Source of the DNA: Parcubacteria group bacterium Greene0714_7
GTDB taxonomy: Bacteria > Patescibacteria > Paceibacteria > UBA9973 > UBA2103
Direction of reading: 5' to 3'
DNA length: 64,000 bases
Assembly (NCBI GenBank): GCA_007378985.1
Contig: VMHB01000002.1
Span: forward strand, 1-64,000
The notes below the pieces were generated by a model, which ran no database searches, was not told where the DNA came from, and saw nothing but the letters and a program-made list of their open reading frames with translations. The number at the start of each line of letters is the position of its first letter. The first letter of the stretch is position 1. Below, piece by piece: positions 39,629 through 48,314 of the stretch. The translations under genes and the position numbers were made by a program.

Positions 39629-42505
39629 CTGGTTTTCTCGCATCTGATTATACTTTTGGTGAATATCAGCCTCCACAGCTTCGCGGGCTCGACCGTAGCG
39701 TTGATACGAAATCTGTTTCAATGCATCAATGTTCAAGAAGTCACCAGGGATAAATGGAATAGTCTCAATAGTAAAACCGGGGGTAGGTTTTCCTCCAGCA
39801 AGGAGCTTCAAATACGAGTGGAAGTTGTCAATTTTCAGGAAGTCGGAAACCTCAAAGCCTGGAAATTGTTTCGCAATATACTCAGCATCATCGGGACCTA
39901 CACGAAACACTGCCATGGTACCAACGTTACCGAATACTGAGTCTTTAATTTTTGGAAGGAGCTGAGAAACATACTGGTGTGCCATCGTCATAGAGAGGCG
40001 AAATTTGCGTGCCTCAGAGAGAATTGTGGAAATAGTATCGGTCGTAATGTTTTGGAACTCGTCAATGTAGAGATAGAAGTTCGGAGGATTCAAATGCAAA
40101 TACTCCGTACGCGCAAGTGCGGTCATCATTATTTTCCCAACAATCACAAGACCAATCAAGTTTGCATTTACATCCCCTAGTCGGCCTTTGGACAAGTTCA
40201 CAAGAAGAATTTTCTTGTTGTCCATAATGTCCTTGAAATTAAAGGCCGAGCGTTGCTGACCTATGATGGGGCGCATAATTTCGTTTGCGATGAAGATGTC
40301 GAACTTTGAGGTGATATATGGAACCACGTTGCGCAAATCTCCTTCTCCGCGCACATTTTCTGCAATATCTTCCCAGAAGTGCGTTACCACAGGATTCTTA
40401 CAGCGAGACAATTTCAATGCGCGGAATTCATCGTCAGCCAAAACACGGGAAATATCCATCAAGGTCGAGCCAGTATCAGGATCTTCGAGCACAAGCATTG
40501 TGGCATTACGGAAGTACTGCTCAAAGATAGGACCAAATGCTTCTGGTACATCGCCATATAATTTCTTGAAAATCTTAAACATTTCATCCACCACGAATGT
40601 TTTTTGTTCAGGGAAGCGTGGATCATACTCAAGCATATTGAGCCCCATTGGCCTTGCGGTGTATGCAGGATCAAAGTAAATGAGGTCATCGATACGATCT
40701 TTAGGAATACGGGAAAGAATCTCCAATACATCCACGCCGTGTGGGTCAATAAAACACACCCCTTCCCCATTCTCAATGTCCTGAATAATCATGTTCTTCA
40801 GGAAGTTCGTCTTACCAGTACCCGTTTGCCCAATGGTATACATGTGACGCAGGCGATCATCTGGAGTGAAATGAATTGGCGTTGCAATATTTGAGTAACG
40901 ATTAATGCCAATGACAATGCCTTTCTCAGGAAGCCCTGGTGGCGCAGGAGCGAGCTTAGCGCTTGCAGTTTTGGCTTCACGAGATGCTGTACCTCCTGCA
41001 ATAGTGAGATGAAAAATAGTTGAGAGCTCTGCCAAATTCATAGGCATGAGTGGAATCTTATGCATCAAAGGCGTTGGAGCAGCCTTGCGTGTCCATTCAA
41101 GCCACAGCTGATAGAAAAATCCTTCGTGTGCTTGACGGTCAAACATGCGGAAGATGAACAAGCGGAGAAATTCCCGCAATTCCTTTCTACCTTTTATATG
41201 CTTAAAACGAAGGCGATTCGCTTTTGCATCTTCATACTGCCCAAAAGTATTTTCGAGTTCTGTAAGAATGGCCATTGCCCTCTCTTTGGTGCGAGCAGAC
41301 GCAACAATACGTAAATTCACTCCCACAATGACACTCTTGAGCTTTTTTGACACTGCGTCAGCCGCAAAAGAATCAATATTCTTACTATCATCCTTCTTTT
41401 TTTCTTCAGAGCTTTCCAAAAAACTAGTGAAGCCTTTGTTCAATCCCTGAAAAAATCGACGCATTGGTGAGTAATGCTCCATATACATATTTTTTCGAAA
41501 TATGTCATTCGCAGAACCCTTACCTTTATTAAGTTCGTCTAAAACATAGCGAATACGCTTAGAGTGATAGTCTCCTGCTGGTGCAACGGTAATTTGAAGC
41601 GCGGCCCCCTCACCTTCTTTGGTAATTTTTGAAAGTGCTGCGAGCGTCACATTCATAGGGTCGTGACTAAACTCTTCTGATGTCTTTAAAGGAATTGGTG
41701 GCGGGCGCTGATAGTAAGCAGACGCTGCAACAGTCACACCAAATTGGTTAAAAAGATTGTAGTCATCTTTTTTTTCAACAATACGTGCACGGGGAAACAT
41801 AGCAAAAATCTGCTTTTCAAACGTTTCCCGTTTTGCTCGAGGAACTGACAAATAAAAGACCGCTTCCTCTTTAGTGTGCGAGACAGCAATTTCCATTGTG
41901 AAATGCTGGAGATGAATTTTTTTGCGCTTGTGCCAATCTTTCAGGAAAATTGTATCGGGGAGAGCAACAAAAGGAATCATGCTCAAATAAAACTGCTCCA
42001 TCTGCATGCAAACATCCTTAAGAGACCCCCCTGGTTTCCCTGGCGCGGCTTCAGGTACGGCTATATCCAAGAGAACAAAATCAAGAGCTACAGCGAGTGG
42101 GTCACTAGCGCTCAGCCCTGGGATTGGATGACCAGCTGTCCGGTACTGCACAAGCAGGCGATGGAAATCATCTTCAAGATGGGGATTATCAATGCGATCG
42201 AGCTCCTTCATGACAGCCTTGAATCCTTGGGTATGTAAAATACCCAACAACTCCTCCATGTCTTTGTCGTTCGAGTCAGGTGTAAGTTCAAGAATGATGC
42301 CTTGCTTCTGCTCTTGCTCTACCCCCTCTGGTGCCTCCGAAAGTGTAGGGAGAACAGATGCTTCGACAGGTAAGGCCGGATCTCCTCGATGCCCCCTTCC
42401 TCCACCACCAGAGCGCGCAGTCTCACGCAACTTCGTCAGTTGATGTTCGGGCGAGAGCTTCGCTGCTTTTGTATCAATTCCTTTGTTTGGATTAAACCCT
42501 GGCAT
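39620..42505 (-). CDS. VirB4/TraG-like conjugation-type ATPase
   Basis: A 961-residue protein. The N-terminal half is a poorly conserved domain containing a KRETFEKQIFAMFP region; the C-terminal half is a DUF87/TraD-type motor with Walker A IGQTGTGKTNFL, Walker B FYLYIDEFQNI, LSEARKFRLSMTMAHQ and a FDPAYTARPMGLNML block. Homologues in CPR genomes occur without a full type IV secretion system, as here: no other conjugation gene is nearby. Transport of DNA or protein across the envelope is plausible but unproven. A TATACT box lies seven bases before the ATG. Confidence 0.88.
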   Translation of the reverse strand: MPGFNPNKGIDTKAAKLSPEHQLTKLRETARSGGGGRGHRGDPALPVEASVLPTLSEAPEGVEQEQKQGIILELTPDSNDKDMEELLGILHTQGFKAVMKELDRIDNPHLEDDFHRLLVQYRTAGHPIPGLSASDPLAVALDFVLLDIAVPEAAPGKPGGSLKDVCMQMEQFYLSMIPFVALPDTIFLKDWHKRKKIHLQHFTMEIAVSHTKEEAVFYLSVPRAKRETFEKQIFAMFPRARIVEKKDDYNLFNQFGVTVAASAYYQRPPPIPLKTSEEFSHDPMNVTLAALSKITKEGEGAALQITVAPAGDYHSKRIRYVLDELNKGKGSANDIFRKNMYMEHYSPMRRFFQGLNKGFTSFLESSEEKKKDDSKNIDSFAADAVSKKLKSVIVGVNLRIVASARTKERAMAILTELENTFGQYEDAKANRLRFKHIKGRKELREFLRLFIFRMFDRQAHEGFFYQLWLEWTRKAAPTPLMHKIPLMPMNLAELSTIFHLTIAGGTASREAKTASAKLAPAPPGLPEKGIVIGINRYSNIATPIHFTPDDRLRHMYTIGQTGTGKTNFLKNMIIQDIENGEGVCFIDPHGVDVLEILSRIPKDRIDDLIYFDPAYTARPMGLNMLEYDPRFPEQKTFVVDEMFKIFKKLYGDVPEAFGPIFEQYFRNATMLVLEDPDTGSTLMDISRVLADDEFRALKLSRCKNPVVTHFWEDIAENVRGEGDLRNVVPYITSKFDIFIANEIMRPIIGQQRSAFNFKDIMDNKKILLVNLSKGRLGDVNANLIGLVIVGKIMMTALARTEYLHLNPPNFYLYIDEFQNITTDTISTILSEARKFRLSMTMAHQYVSQLLPKIKDSVFGNVGTMAVFRVGPDDAEYIAKQFPGFEVSDFLKIDNFHSYLKLLAGGKPTPGFTIETIPFIPGDFLNIDALKQISYQRYGRAREAVEADIHQKYNQMRENQKQ

Positions 42506-42512
42506 ACCTAGT

Positions 42513-42518
42513 AGTATA
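42513..42518 (-). promoter_or_regulatory. -10 box of the VirB4/TraG-like gene
   Basis: TATACT with seven bases to the ATG on the minus strand (leaderless arrangement). Confidence 0.5.
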
Positions 42519-42573
42519 ACGCGTCACTCGCGCAAAATTTTTCTTGAGTAGAAACGAGCGTGTAATATTTCTA

Positions 42574-43107
42574 TTACGGAACATCAGAACCTAAACTCCG
42601 CATCATCTCAAATGCACCACGAGCAATTGATGCACCATCTGCCCCAACAGAAAGTGGTGCTTTTTTTAAAACCAAATGACCTTGCTCTTCAAACACTCCA
42701 ACCTCAGTGCCTGCAGTCTCAAACCAACACGCCAACCCGGCTTTTTCACCCTCCAAAAGTGGCCATTCTGGAACACCTATTTCTGCACACGAACCTTCAT
42801 ATGTTCCAACAGAGGATTCTTTACCATTAAGAGAGAGCGATACATTAGTGAGTGGAGCACCGGCACGGTTTTTACTGCCTGAGTCACTCACAATCCAGTT
42901 GTACACAGAAACCTCGCATGGAGTAAATTCACATGCTGGACCTACTCGTCCAACAGTACTCCCATCTGGACAGATTTTCGTTTCTTCAGTACACGCGCTC
43001 ACATGTGGCACAACAGTAGTAGAAATACGGACAAAAAAGAACCAAGCACCGATGACCCCAACACATATAACTACACCAAAGAAAACCCACTGAAACTTTG
43101 CCGACAT
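42574..43107 (-). CDS. Membrane-anchored Cys-rich extracellular protein
   Basis: A 177-residue protein with an N-terminal anchor (FQWVFFGVVICVGVIGAWFFFV) and an outer domain starting with a CTEETKICPDGSTVGRVGPACEF Kazal-like/knottin Cys cluster; three further Cys follow. Start at ATG 43107 is chosen because a TACACT -10 box ends six bases upstream; ATGs at 43110 and 43125 lie too close to or beyond it. No enzymatic motif is visible. It probably faces the outside of the cell. Confidence 0.75.
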   Translation of the reverse strand: MSAKFQWVFFGVVICVGVIGAWFFFVRISTTVVPHVSACTEETKICPDGSTVGRVGPACEFTPCEVSVYNWIVSDSGSKNRAGAPLTNVSLSLNGKESSVGTYEGSCAEIGVPEWPLLEGEKAGLACWFETAGTEVGVFEEQGHLVLKKAPLSVGADGASIARGAFEMMRSLGSDVP

Positions 43108-43113
43108 CATACT

Positions 43114-43119
43114 AGTGTA
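43114..43119 (-). promoter_or_regulatory. -10 box of the Cys-rich anchored protein gene
   Basis: TACACT followed by six bases to ATG 43107. Confidence 0.45.
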
Positions 43120-43139
43120 ACTCAAATAGAGAATACAAA

Positions 43140-43220
43140 AAAAGGCGCCACTAAAACATAAGATTTACTTATGTTTGGGCGAACAATTACTTTGTAATTG
43201 TTTTAGCCGTGGCGCCTTTT
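43140..43220 (-). terminator. Three-way-junction terminator
   Basis: Outer 12-bp stem AAAAGGCGCCAC/GTGGCGCCTTTT encloses two perfect inner hairpins, AAACATAAG/CTTATGTTT (43154-43176) and AACAATTAC/GTAATTGTT (43182-43202). On the minus strand it ends in a T7 run, closing the map operon. A GAACCTGTCTAA repeat end lies next to it at 43223-43234. Confidence 0.85.
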
Positions 43221-43238
43221 AAGAACCTGTCTAAGTAG

Positions 43239-43301
43239 TTATTTTTTCTTATCTTTCTTTGGTTTCTTTTTATCTTTACGATGTGTTTCTCCTTTTGCCA
43301 T
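43239..43301 (-). CDS. Twenty-residue Lys-rich micro-protein
   Basis: MAKGETHRKDKKKPKKDKKK followed by TAA, just upstream of the three-way terminator. Very short Lys-rich proteins of this kind recur in CPR and Bacteroidetes genomes (from memory), and eleven of 20 residues are Lys or Arg. It may bind RNA or ribosomes. Coding is plausible but not proven. Confidence 0.45.
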   Translation of the reverse strand: MAKGETHRKDKKKPKKDKKK

Positions 43302-43338
43302 ACAATAGTGCGATTATTAAAATAATGTTTTTATACTA

Positions 43339-43515
43339 TCATGTCTTTACTATTATTTTCTTCCCATCGCAGACACTGCATATGAGCGACATATGTTGCC
43401 AGTCGCCATTTTGTTTTCTGTATCCGCGATCCTCAGTGCCCCATCCATTACATCGATGACATTTTTCTTCAGTGGAATTCAAAAACACTTCTCTTCCTAA
43501 GCCTTTAAAAACCAT
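43339..43515 (-). CDS. Small DnaJ-type zinc-finger protein
   Basis: A 58-residue protein from ATG 43515 with two CxxCxGxG-like repeats, EKCHRCNGWGTED and LICSVCDGKKI, the pattern of the DnaJ central zinc finger. It lies 13 bases after map on the same strand, so it belongs to the secY-map transcript, in the place where infA/rpmJ are found in many bacteria. Function unknown. Confidence 0.7.
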   Translation of the reverse strand: MVFKGLGREVFLNSTEEKCHRCNGWGTEDRGYRKQNGDWQHMSLICSVCDGKKIIVKT

Positions 43516-43528
43516 ACAATCTCTTACT

Positions 43529-44293
43529 CTAAAGCTCTGTAAGAATTTGATGGCCATTCTCAGTAATAAGAATAGTGTGTTCAAAGTGTGCGGCACGCGA
43601 ACCATCTTTGGTAACAAATGTATATCCATCCTTCAAAAGTTTTACGCGAGGGGTACCCTCCGTAAACATAGGCTCGATTGCAATAACCAAGCCTGGAGTT
43701 AAGAGTGCTCCGGTACCAGCGTCCCCAACATTCGGCACATACGGCTCTTCATGAACAGAATTCCCCACTCCATGTCCTCCAAGCTCAAAGACAATACCGT
43801 ACCCGCGTTTGACGCCCACTGTTTCAATAGCAGAACTTATGTCTCCAATATACCCACCTGGTTTTGCCATTTTAATACCCGCCATGAGAGCCTCCTTTGT
43901 TGCATTCAATAGTGCCTTTGCGCCCATGTCCCCCTTCCCTGCAATAACTGTAAGCGCACTGTCTACAAGTAAGCCTTGGTGCGCTAAAACACAATCAAGC
44001 CCCACAATGTCCCCCTCTGTAATAATGCTAGGATTTTCATTTGGGATACCGTGCACTACCTCATCGTTAATTGAAATACAGATGGTTGCAGGGTACGGGC
44101 GTGCTGCTCCCCGTGGAGTATACCCAATGAGCGATGGTACATCGCCGAAATCTCGAATCATTTTCTCCGCAAGAGTATTGAGAGTATCGGTTGATACACC
44201 GGGGCGAACAGCATTCCCGACAGTTTTTAGTACTTCCGCAAGGTGTCTTCCACCTTCCCTGAGAATTGGAATATCTTTTTTTGTTGCAATCAT
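43529..44293 (-). CDS. map: Methionine aminopeptidase, type I
   Basis: A 254-residue enzyme that removes the initiator Met from nascent proteins. The metal ligands of the pita-bread fold are present in VGLDCVLAHQGLLVDSALTV (two Asp), GHGVGNSVHEEPYV (His) and VIAIEPMFTEG plus ILITENG (two Glu). Position after adk in the secY cluster matches many bacteria. It is nine bases downstream of adk. Confidence 0.96.
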   Translation of the reverse strand: MIATKKDIPILREGGRHLAEVLKTVGNAVRPGVSTDTLNTLAEKMIRDFGDVPSLIGYTPRGAARPYPATICISINDEVVHGIPNENPSIITEGDIVGLDCVLAHQGLLVDSALTVIAGKGDMGAKALLNATKEALMAGIKMAKPGGYIGDISSAIETVGVKRGYGIVFELGGHGVGNSVHEEPYVPNVGDAGTGALLTPGLVIAIEPMFTEGTPRVKLLKDGYTFVTKDGSRAAHFEHTILITENGHQILTEL

Positions 44294-44302
44294 CCTGTCA
44301 AA

Positions 44303-44884
44303 TTATTTCAAAACCTCTGCTACTTTTTTCATTACTTCTTCATGCACTTCCGCAGGTGTTTGTTCACCATTTATATTGATACATTTGCCCAATTGTTGGA
44401 AATATTCAATAGCTGGTTTCGTAAGACGATTATACTCAGCGAGGCGCATACGGATAACAGACTCATCTTTGTCGGTTGAATCACGGCCACGGAGAAGTGA
44501 GCGTTTTACTACTTCATCTTCACTGACATCCAAATTCAATACGGTATATGAACGCCCCAGCCATGTACAGACTTCATCAATGACTTTTGCTTGTTCAACA
44601 TCACGACCCGATCCTTCAAATATTGCGCCCCTTTCTGGAGCTAGATTAAACAAAAACTCCTCGAGCATATAATTAGCAACCCACGAAGGCATGAGAAGAC
44701 CCTTTTCATAATCTGCCTTAATGCGGTTACCGAGAAGTGAACCTGACGCAACAATTTCACGAAACTTTCCACCAGTGCTAAAAACCGTATACCCAAGTTT
44801 CTCTGCGAGCTGTACACACTGCGTTTCTTTTCCAGAAGCAATGCGTCCTACAAAGAAAAATAAATGTTTCTGTTGTGTATCCAT
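44303..44884 (-). CDS. adk: Adenylate kinase-like nucleoside monophosphate kinase
   Basis: A 193-residue P-loop kinase converting AMP plus ATP to ADP. The phosphate-binding loop reads FFVGRIASGKETQC, a variant of GxPGxGKxTQ with Arg-Ile-Ala in place of the usual Gly/Pro residues. The NMP-binding part (STGGKFREIVASGSLLGNRI) and LID region (SLLRGRDSTDKDESVIRMRLAEY) follow; the LID is the short form without zinc Cys. It is placed in the standard secY-adk-map context, but with gmk inserted before it. Confidence 0.88.
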   Translation of the reverse strand: MDTQQKHLFFFVGRIASGKETQCVQLAEKLGYTVFSTGGKFREIVASGSLLGNRIKADYEKGLLMPSWVANYMLEEFLFNLAPERGAIFEGSGRDVEQAKVIDEVCTWLGRSYTVLNLDVSEDEVVKRSLLRGRDSTDKDESVIRMRLAEYNRLTKPAIEYFQQLGKCININGEQTPAEVHEEVMKKVAEVLK

Positions 44885-44895
44885 GAATACCTATA

Positions 44896-45468
44896 TTAAC
44901 CTGCAATAAGAGATTCTACGACTTCTGCAAAACGTTTTTTAGCAGCATCCACTTCTCCCGAATGATTTTCAATAACAAAATCAGCCTCGGACATAAAATT
45001 CATCTCATCTTGATATCGTTCTTTTCTTTTCTCGAGTTCCGTTTCCGATATTGATGCACGAGCCCGAATCCGAGCCTCCATTTCACTCCACGAACCAGCA
45101 TTCACGAAAATAACAGCTAGTTCTTCTTTAGGGATTTTCTTTTGCAATTGTCGAACTCCTTGTACTTCAAGTTCTTTTAGTGCAGTCATACCTCCGTCTA
45201 ACAGTGGCATAACTTCAGATGCAAGCGTGCCATAAAAATGCCCACCATATTCTGCCCACTCTAAAAAATCACCACTCTCGATGCGGGACTGAAACTCCTC
45301 ACGAGAAAGAAAATAGTAATGCTCGCCGTGCTTTTCGTTAGCACGCATAGAACGAGTTGTTGAAGACTTCGGGTACTGAAGCGCTGGAAACAGAGGGCGG
45401 ATATGATTAATAAGTGTTCCTTTTCCAGAACCAGATGGACCAATAACGAGTATGAATTTCCCTTTCAT
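44896..45468 (-). CDS. gmk: Guanylate kinase
   Basis: A 190-residue GMP kinase: Walker A VIGPSGSGKGTLI, GMP-binding SSTTRSMRANEKHGEHYYFLSREEF and the YGGHFYGT block with the central AVIFVNAGSWSEMEARIRAR. It is unusual in being inside the secY-map segment, between secY and adk, so two nucleotide kinases are co-transcribed with the translocon gene. Confidence 0.95.
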   Translation of the reverse strand: MKGKFILVIGPSGSGKGTLINHIRPLFPALQYPKSSTTRSMRANEKHGEHYYFLSREEFQSRIESGDFLEWAEYGGHFYGTLASEVMPLLDGGMTALKELEVQGVRQLQKKIPKEELAVIFVNAGSWSEMEARIRARASISETELEKRKERYQDEMNFMSEADFVIENHSGEVDAAKKRFAEVVESLIAG

Positions 45469-45482
45469 ATTTTTACTATTTA

Positions 45483-45518
45483 GAAGCTACACACAAACGC
45501 TAGCCACTAAATCCTATC
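45483..45518. repeat. Telomere-like repeat, copy F
   Basis: A degenerate ACGCTAGCCACTAAATCC tract between gmk and secY, within the operon. A related GTTTAGCTTTTAGCTTTTAGCG tract (46800-46821) spans the secY-rplO junction and the 3' end of rplO. Confidence 0.45.
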
Positions 45519-46790
45519 TTAATATTCTCGTAAAGAAATTTGTGCTCCAATCTTACGCACCAAATCCAAGACGACTGATACAACAATGAGGAGCGCTGTG
45601 CCTCCGATGGCAAGCGTACTTAAACCCGTGAGAGATTGCATGATGAGCGGGAGAACGGCAACAACACCAAGAAACAACGCGCCAACCATAGTAATGCGAG
45701 TAATGACGGTGCCAAGATACTCTGCCGTTTGTACTCCTGGACGTACTCCTGGCACAAACGCTCCGTTCTTTTGAAGATTAGTTGCAAGCATGTTTGGATC
45801 AAAAGTAACTGCTGTGTAGAAATAGGTGAAAAGAAATACGAGGAGGAAATAAAACACGGCGTAAATTACTGCACCGCCACTCCACGAAAGGAGTGCACTT
45901 GCGATACTAGCAAGCCACACCACAGAAGACTTTGCTGCAAAATTCAAAAGAAGCTGTGGGAACAGGAGGATAGAGAGAGCGAAGATGATAGGAATAACAC
46001 CTGCCTGATTTAAACGAAGTGGTAGGTACGTAGAGACACCGCCGTACATTTTGTTACCGCGCACTCTCTTTGCGTATGTCACAGGAACTGGCCTCTCTGC
46101 CTCAGTCATGACAACAACTCCGTAGATAATCACCAAAGCTGCAACAACAAAGCCCATATAGAGAGGAATTTGCGCAGGATTAAATGAGAACAAAAGCTGT
46201 GCAAAATTCTGAGGAACGCTCGCAACGATACCTGCAAAAATTATGAGCGAGACACCATTACCGACACCGAACTCAGTCATAAGCTCTCCAATCCACATCA
46301 AGAGCACCGAACCTGCAGCTATGATAAGAACATTCAACATGAACGCCATAAGTGGAAGCTGGTCAACAATTCCCTGACTCTGGAAAAGAGCGAGGTACGC
46401 ATATCCTTGAATGAATGCGAGCGGAATCGAAAGAAGACGTGAGTACTGACTAAACTTCTTGCGCCCTTGGTCGCCCTCTTCTTGGTACATCTCCTTCAGC
46501 TTTGGGAACATGATAGTAAGAACCTGCATGATGATAGATGCAGTGATGTATGGCGCTACGCCGAGCATGACTATTGAAAGATTGGAGAGTCCGCCTCCTG
46601 AGAAAATGTTGAGAAGACCAAGGAATTGGTTACTTGAAAAGAATTGCGAGAGACGTACAGGATCAATCCCTGGGATTGGTATCGTCGCGAGAAGTCTGAA
46701 TACGGCAAGTGCCACAATAACAAACCCAATACGCTTGAGAAGCATACCGTCACTCAGAATGAGTTTGAGTTTTGCAAAGAATCCAGACAT
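45519..46790 (-). CDS. secY: Preprotein translocase subunit SecY
   Basis: A 423-residue, ten-helix channel of the Sec translocon. It shows the N-terminal IPIPGIDPVRL segment, the plug region, FYTAVTFDPNMLATNLQKNGAFVPGVRPG (a conserved cytoplasmic loop), and RVRGNKMYGG with basic residues that contact SecA and the ribosome. Length and motifs are complete. It is 12 bases downstream of rplO. Confidence 0.97.
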   Translation of the reverse strand: MSGFFAKLKLILSDGMLLKRIGFVIVALAVFRLLATIPIPGIDPVRLSQFFSSNQFLGLLNIFSGGGLSNLSIVMLGVAPYITASIIMQVLTIMFPKLKEMYQEEGDQGRKKFSQYSRLLSIPLAFIQGYAYLALFQSQGIVDQLPLMAFMLNVLIIAAGSVLLMWIGELMTEFGVGNGVSLIIFAGIVASVPQNFAQLLFSFNPAQIPLYMGFVVAALVIIYGVVVMTEAERPVPVTYAKRVRGNKMYGGVSTYLPLRLNQAGVIPIIFALSILLFPQLLLNFAAKSSVVWLASIASALLSWSGGAVIYAVFYFLLVFLFTYFYTAVTFDPNMLATNLQKNGAFVPGVRPGVQTAEYLGTVITRITMVGALFLGVVAVLPLIMQSLTGLSTLAIGGTALLIVVSVVLDLVRKIGAQISLREY

Positions 46791-46802
46791 GGTAACCAGT
46801 GT

Positions 46803-47312
46803 TTAGCTTTTAGCTTTTAGCGAAGAGACAGCTTTCTTAGAAGGCATAACCTTTCTTGAAACAGGAGCGCGGACAGCACCTCCTGCTTTCTCAATTGTAG
46901 CCCGTGCTACTTCAGAGATGAAAACATCCTCAAAAGAGAGCTTAACGGTGAGTTCACCTCGCGCAAGAACCTTGATTGGAGGAACCTTACCGGAAATGCG
47001 TCGTACAACCCCAGCCTTTACGAGCGCGATAGGTGTAACAACATCCCCTGCCTTAAATTGCCTTGAGAGCGTATCAAAGTTCACGGTAGCAAATCTCACG
47101 CGAGGTACTGCTGTGCGAGAACGGTTTCTGCCATATCCACGGCGTTTTGGAATCTTCTTGATGATGTCACGCCATTCTGGGCGGAACTTTGCACCAGCAC
47201 GGGAATTCTGACCTTTACCACCACGACCCGATGTCTTACCTCGTTTTCCCCCACGACCAACACGACGGGTCGCCTTATTGCTCTTTGAACGTGTAAGTGT
47301 GTGAAGTTCCAT
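46803..47312 (-). CDS. rplO: 50S ribosomal protein L15
   Basis: A 169-residue protein with the L15 N-terminus (RRVGRGGKRGKTSGRGGKGQNSR) and the RFATVNFDTLSRQFKAGDVV core; about 25 residues longer than E. coli L15 because of a basic C-terminal tail. rpsE lies one base upstream with no rpmD (L30) between them, a known CPR trait. Confidence 0.96.
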   Translation of the reverse strand: MELHTLTRSKSNKATRRVGRGGKRGKTSGRGGKGQNSRAGAKFRPEWRDIIKKIPKRRGYGRNRSRTAVPRVRFATVNFDTLSRQFKAGDVVTPIALVKAGVVRRISGKVPPIKVLARGELTVKLSFEDVFISEVARATIEKAGGAVRAPVSRKVMPSKKAVSSLKAKS

Positions 47313-47313
47313 A

Positions 47314-47931
47314 TTATTTCTTTAGACTTGAAAGCGCCTTAATGGTTGCCCTCGCAATGTTGAGTTTATTTTTAGATGGTGACAATACTTTTGCAGTCAC
47401 ATCTTTAATTCCTGCAAGCTCCAAAACAATTTTAACTGCAGAGCCAGCCACAATACCGCGCTCAGGAGAAGGACGAATTGCAACTATCCCTGAAGATGTC
47501 TTTGCCATCACATCGTGTGCAATGCTCATGGTTTTTGTCATTCTGACAGTAATCATGTTCTTCTTTGCATCGCGGAGTGCTTTTTCAATCGCAAGTGCTG
47601 TGTCGCCTCCCTTACCAATACCAATTCCTACACGACCCTTTCTGTCTCCTGCGGCAATAGCTGCAGAGAACGAGAAGCGTCTACCTCCTGCCATAACACG
47701 AGCAACGCGACGGATAAGAATAGTTCTCTGATCAAATTCAGCTCGTTCACGAGGTTCACGCTTTCGGTCTCCCCCACGAGAAGGCCTACGATCACCACCA
47801 GCGCCACCACGAACAGGTCGGCGCCCACGCGGAGCATTTCTGGGTGCGCGAGGTGCAGGAGCAACAGGAGCCGATGCTGGAGTTGCGTCGGTTGTATTTT
47901 CAGATACTGGTGTGTTTTGTTCGTCGTTCAT
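47314..47931 (-). CDS. rpsE: 30S ribosomal protein S5 with extended N-terminus
   Basis: A 205-residue protein. The conserved part begins near residue 65 (FDQRTILIRRVARVMAGGRRFSF) with the double-stranded RNA-binding GDRKGRVGIGIGKG and the C-terminal SPERGIVAGSAVKIVLELAGI. The first 60 residues are a low-complexity Pro/Ala then Arg/Gly/Asp-rich extension not found in E. coli S5. It is followed directly by rplO. Confidence 0.96.
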   Translation of the reverse strand: MNDEQNTPVSENTTDATPASAPVAPAPRAPRNAPRGRRPVRGGAGGDRRPSRGGDRKREPRERAEFDQRTILIRRVARVMAGGRRFSFSAAIAAGDRKGRVGIGIGKGGDTALAIEKALRDAKKNMITVRMTKTMSIAHDVMAKTSSGIVAIRPSPERGIVAGSAVKIVLELAGIKDVTAKVLSPSKNKLNIARATIKALSSLKK

Positions 47932-47952
47932 ATGCTAAATAGTGAAGCTACA

Positions 47953-48309
47953 TTAAAATTCCAACCCTCCAGCTCTCGCAGCTTCTGCAAGCGCTCGAAC
48001 GCGTCCCGTGTAAGTGAAGCCTCCTCGATCAAAGACAACCTTCTTTACACCCTTTGAAAGTGCAGCCGCTGCAACCCGTTCACCAACAATTCTTGCATCT
48101 TCCATCATAGTCTTGCCCTTTATATCCATAGACGAAGCGCTTGCCAATGTTTTTTGCGCATCATCATCAATGAGTTGTGCATAGAAATACTTATTCGAAC
48201 GGAATACAGCAAGACGAGGGCACGAAGCTGTGCCTTTTACCTTCGCGCGGATACGGCGATGGCGACGAGCACGAAGAGCAGATTGAGTTTTTGGAGTTAA
48301 TTTAGACAT
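47953..48309 (-). CDS. rplR: 50S ribosomal protein L18
   Basis: A 118-residue 5S rRNA-binding protein with RARRHRRIRAKVKGTASCPRLAVFRSNKY, AQLIDDDAQKTLASAS and the C-terminal FDRGGFTYTGRVRALAEAARAGGL. It is complete and of normal length, in standard spc order between rplF and rpsE. Confidence 0.97.
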   Translation of the reverse strand: MSKLTPKTQSALRARRHRRIRAKVKGTASCPRLAVFRSNKYFYAQLIDDDAQKTLASASSMDIKGKTMMEDARIVGERVAAAALSKGVKKVVFDRGGFTYTGRVRALAEAARAGGLEF

Positions 48310-48314
48310 ACAAA

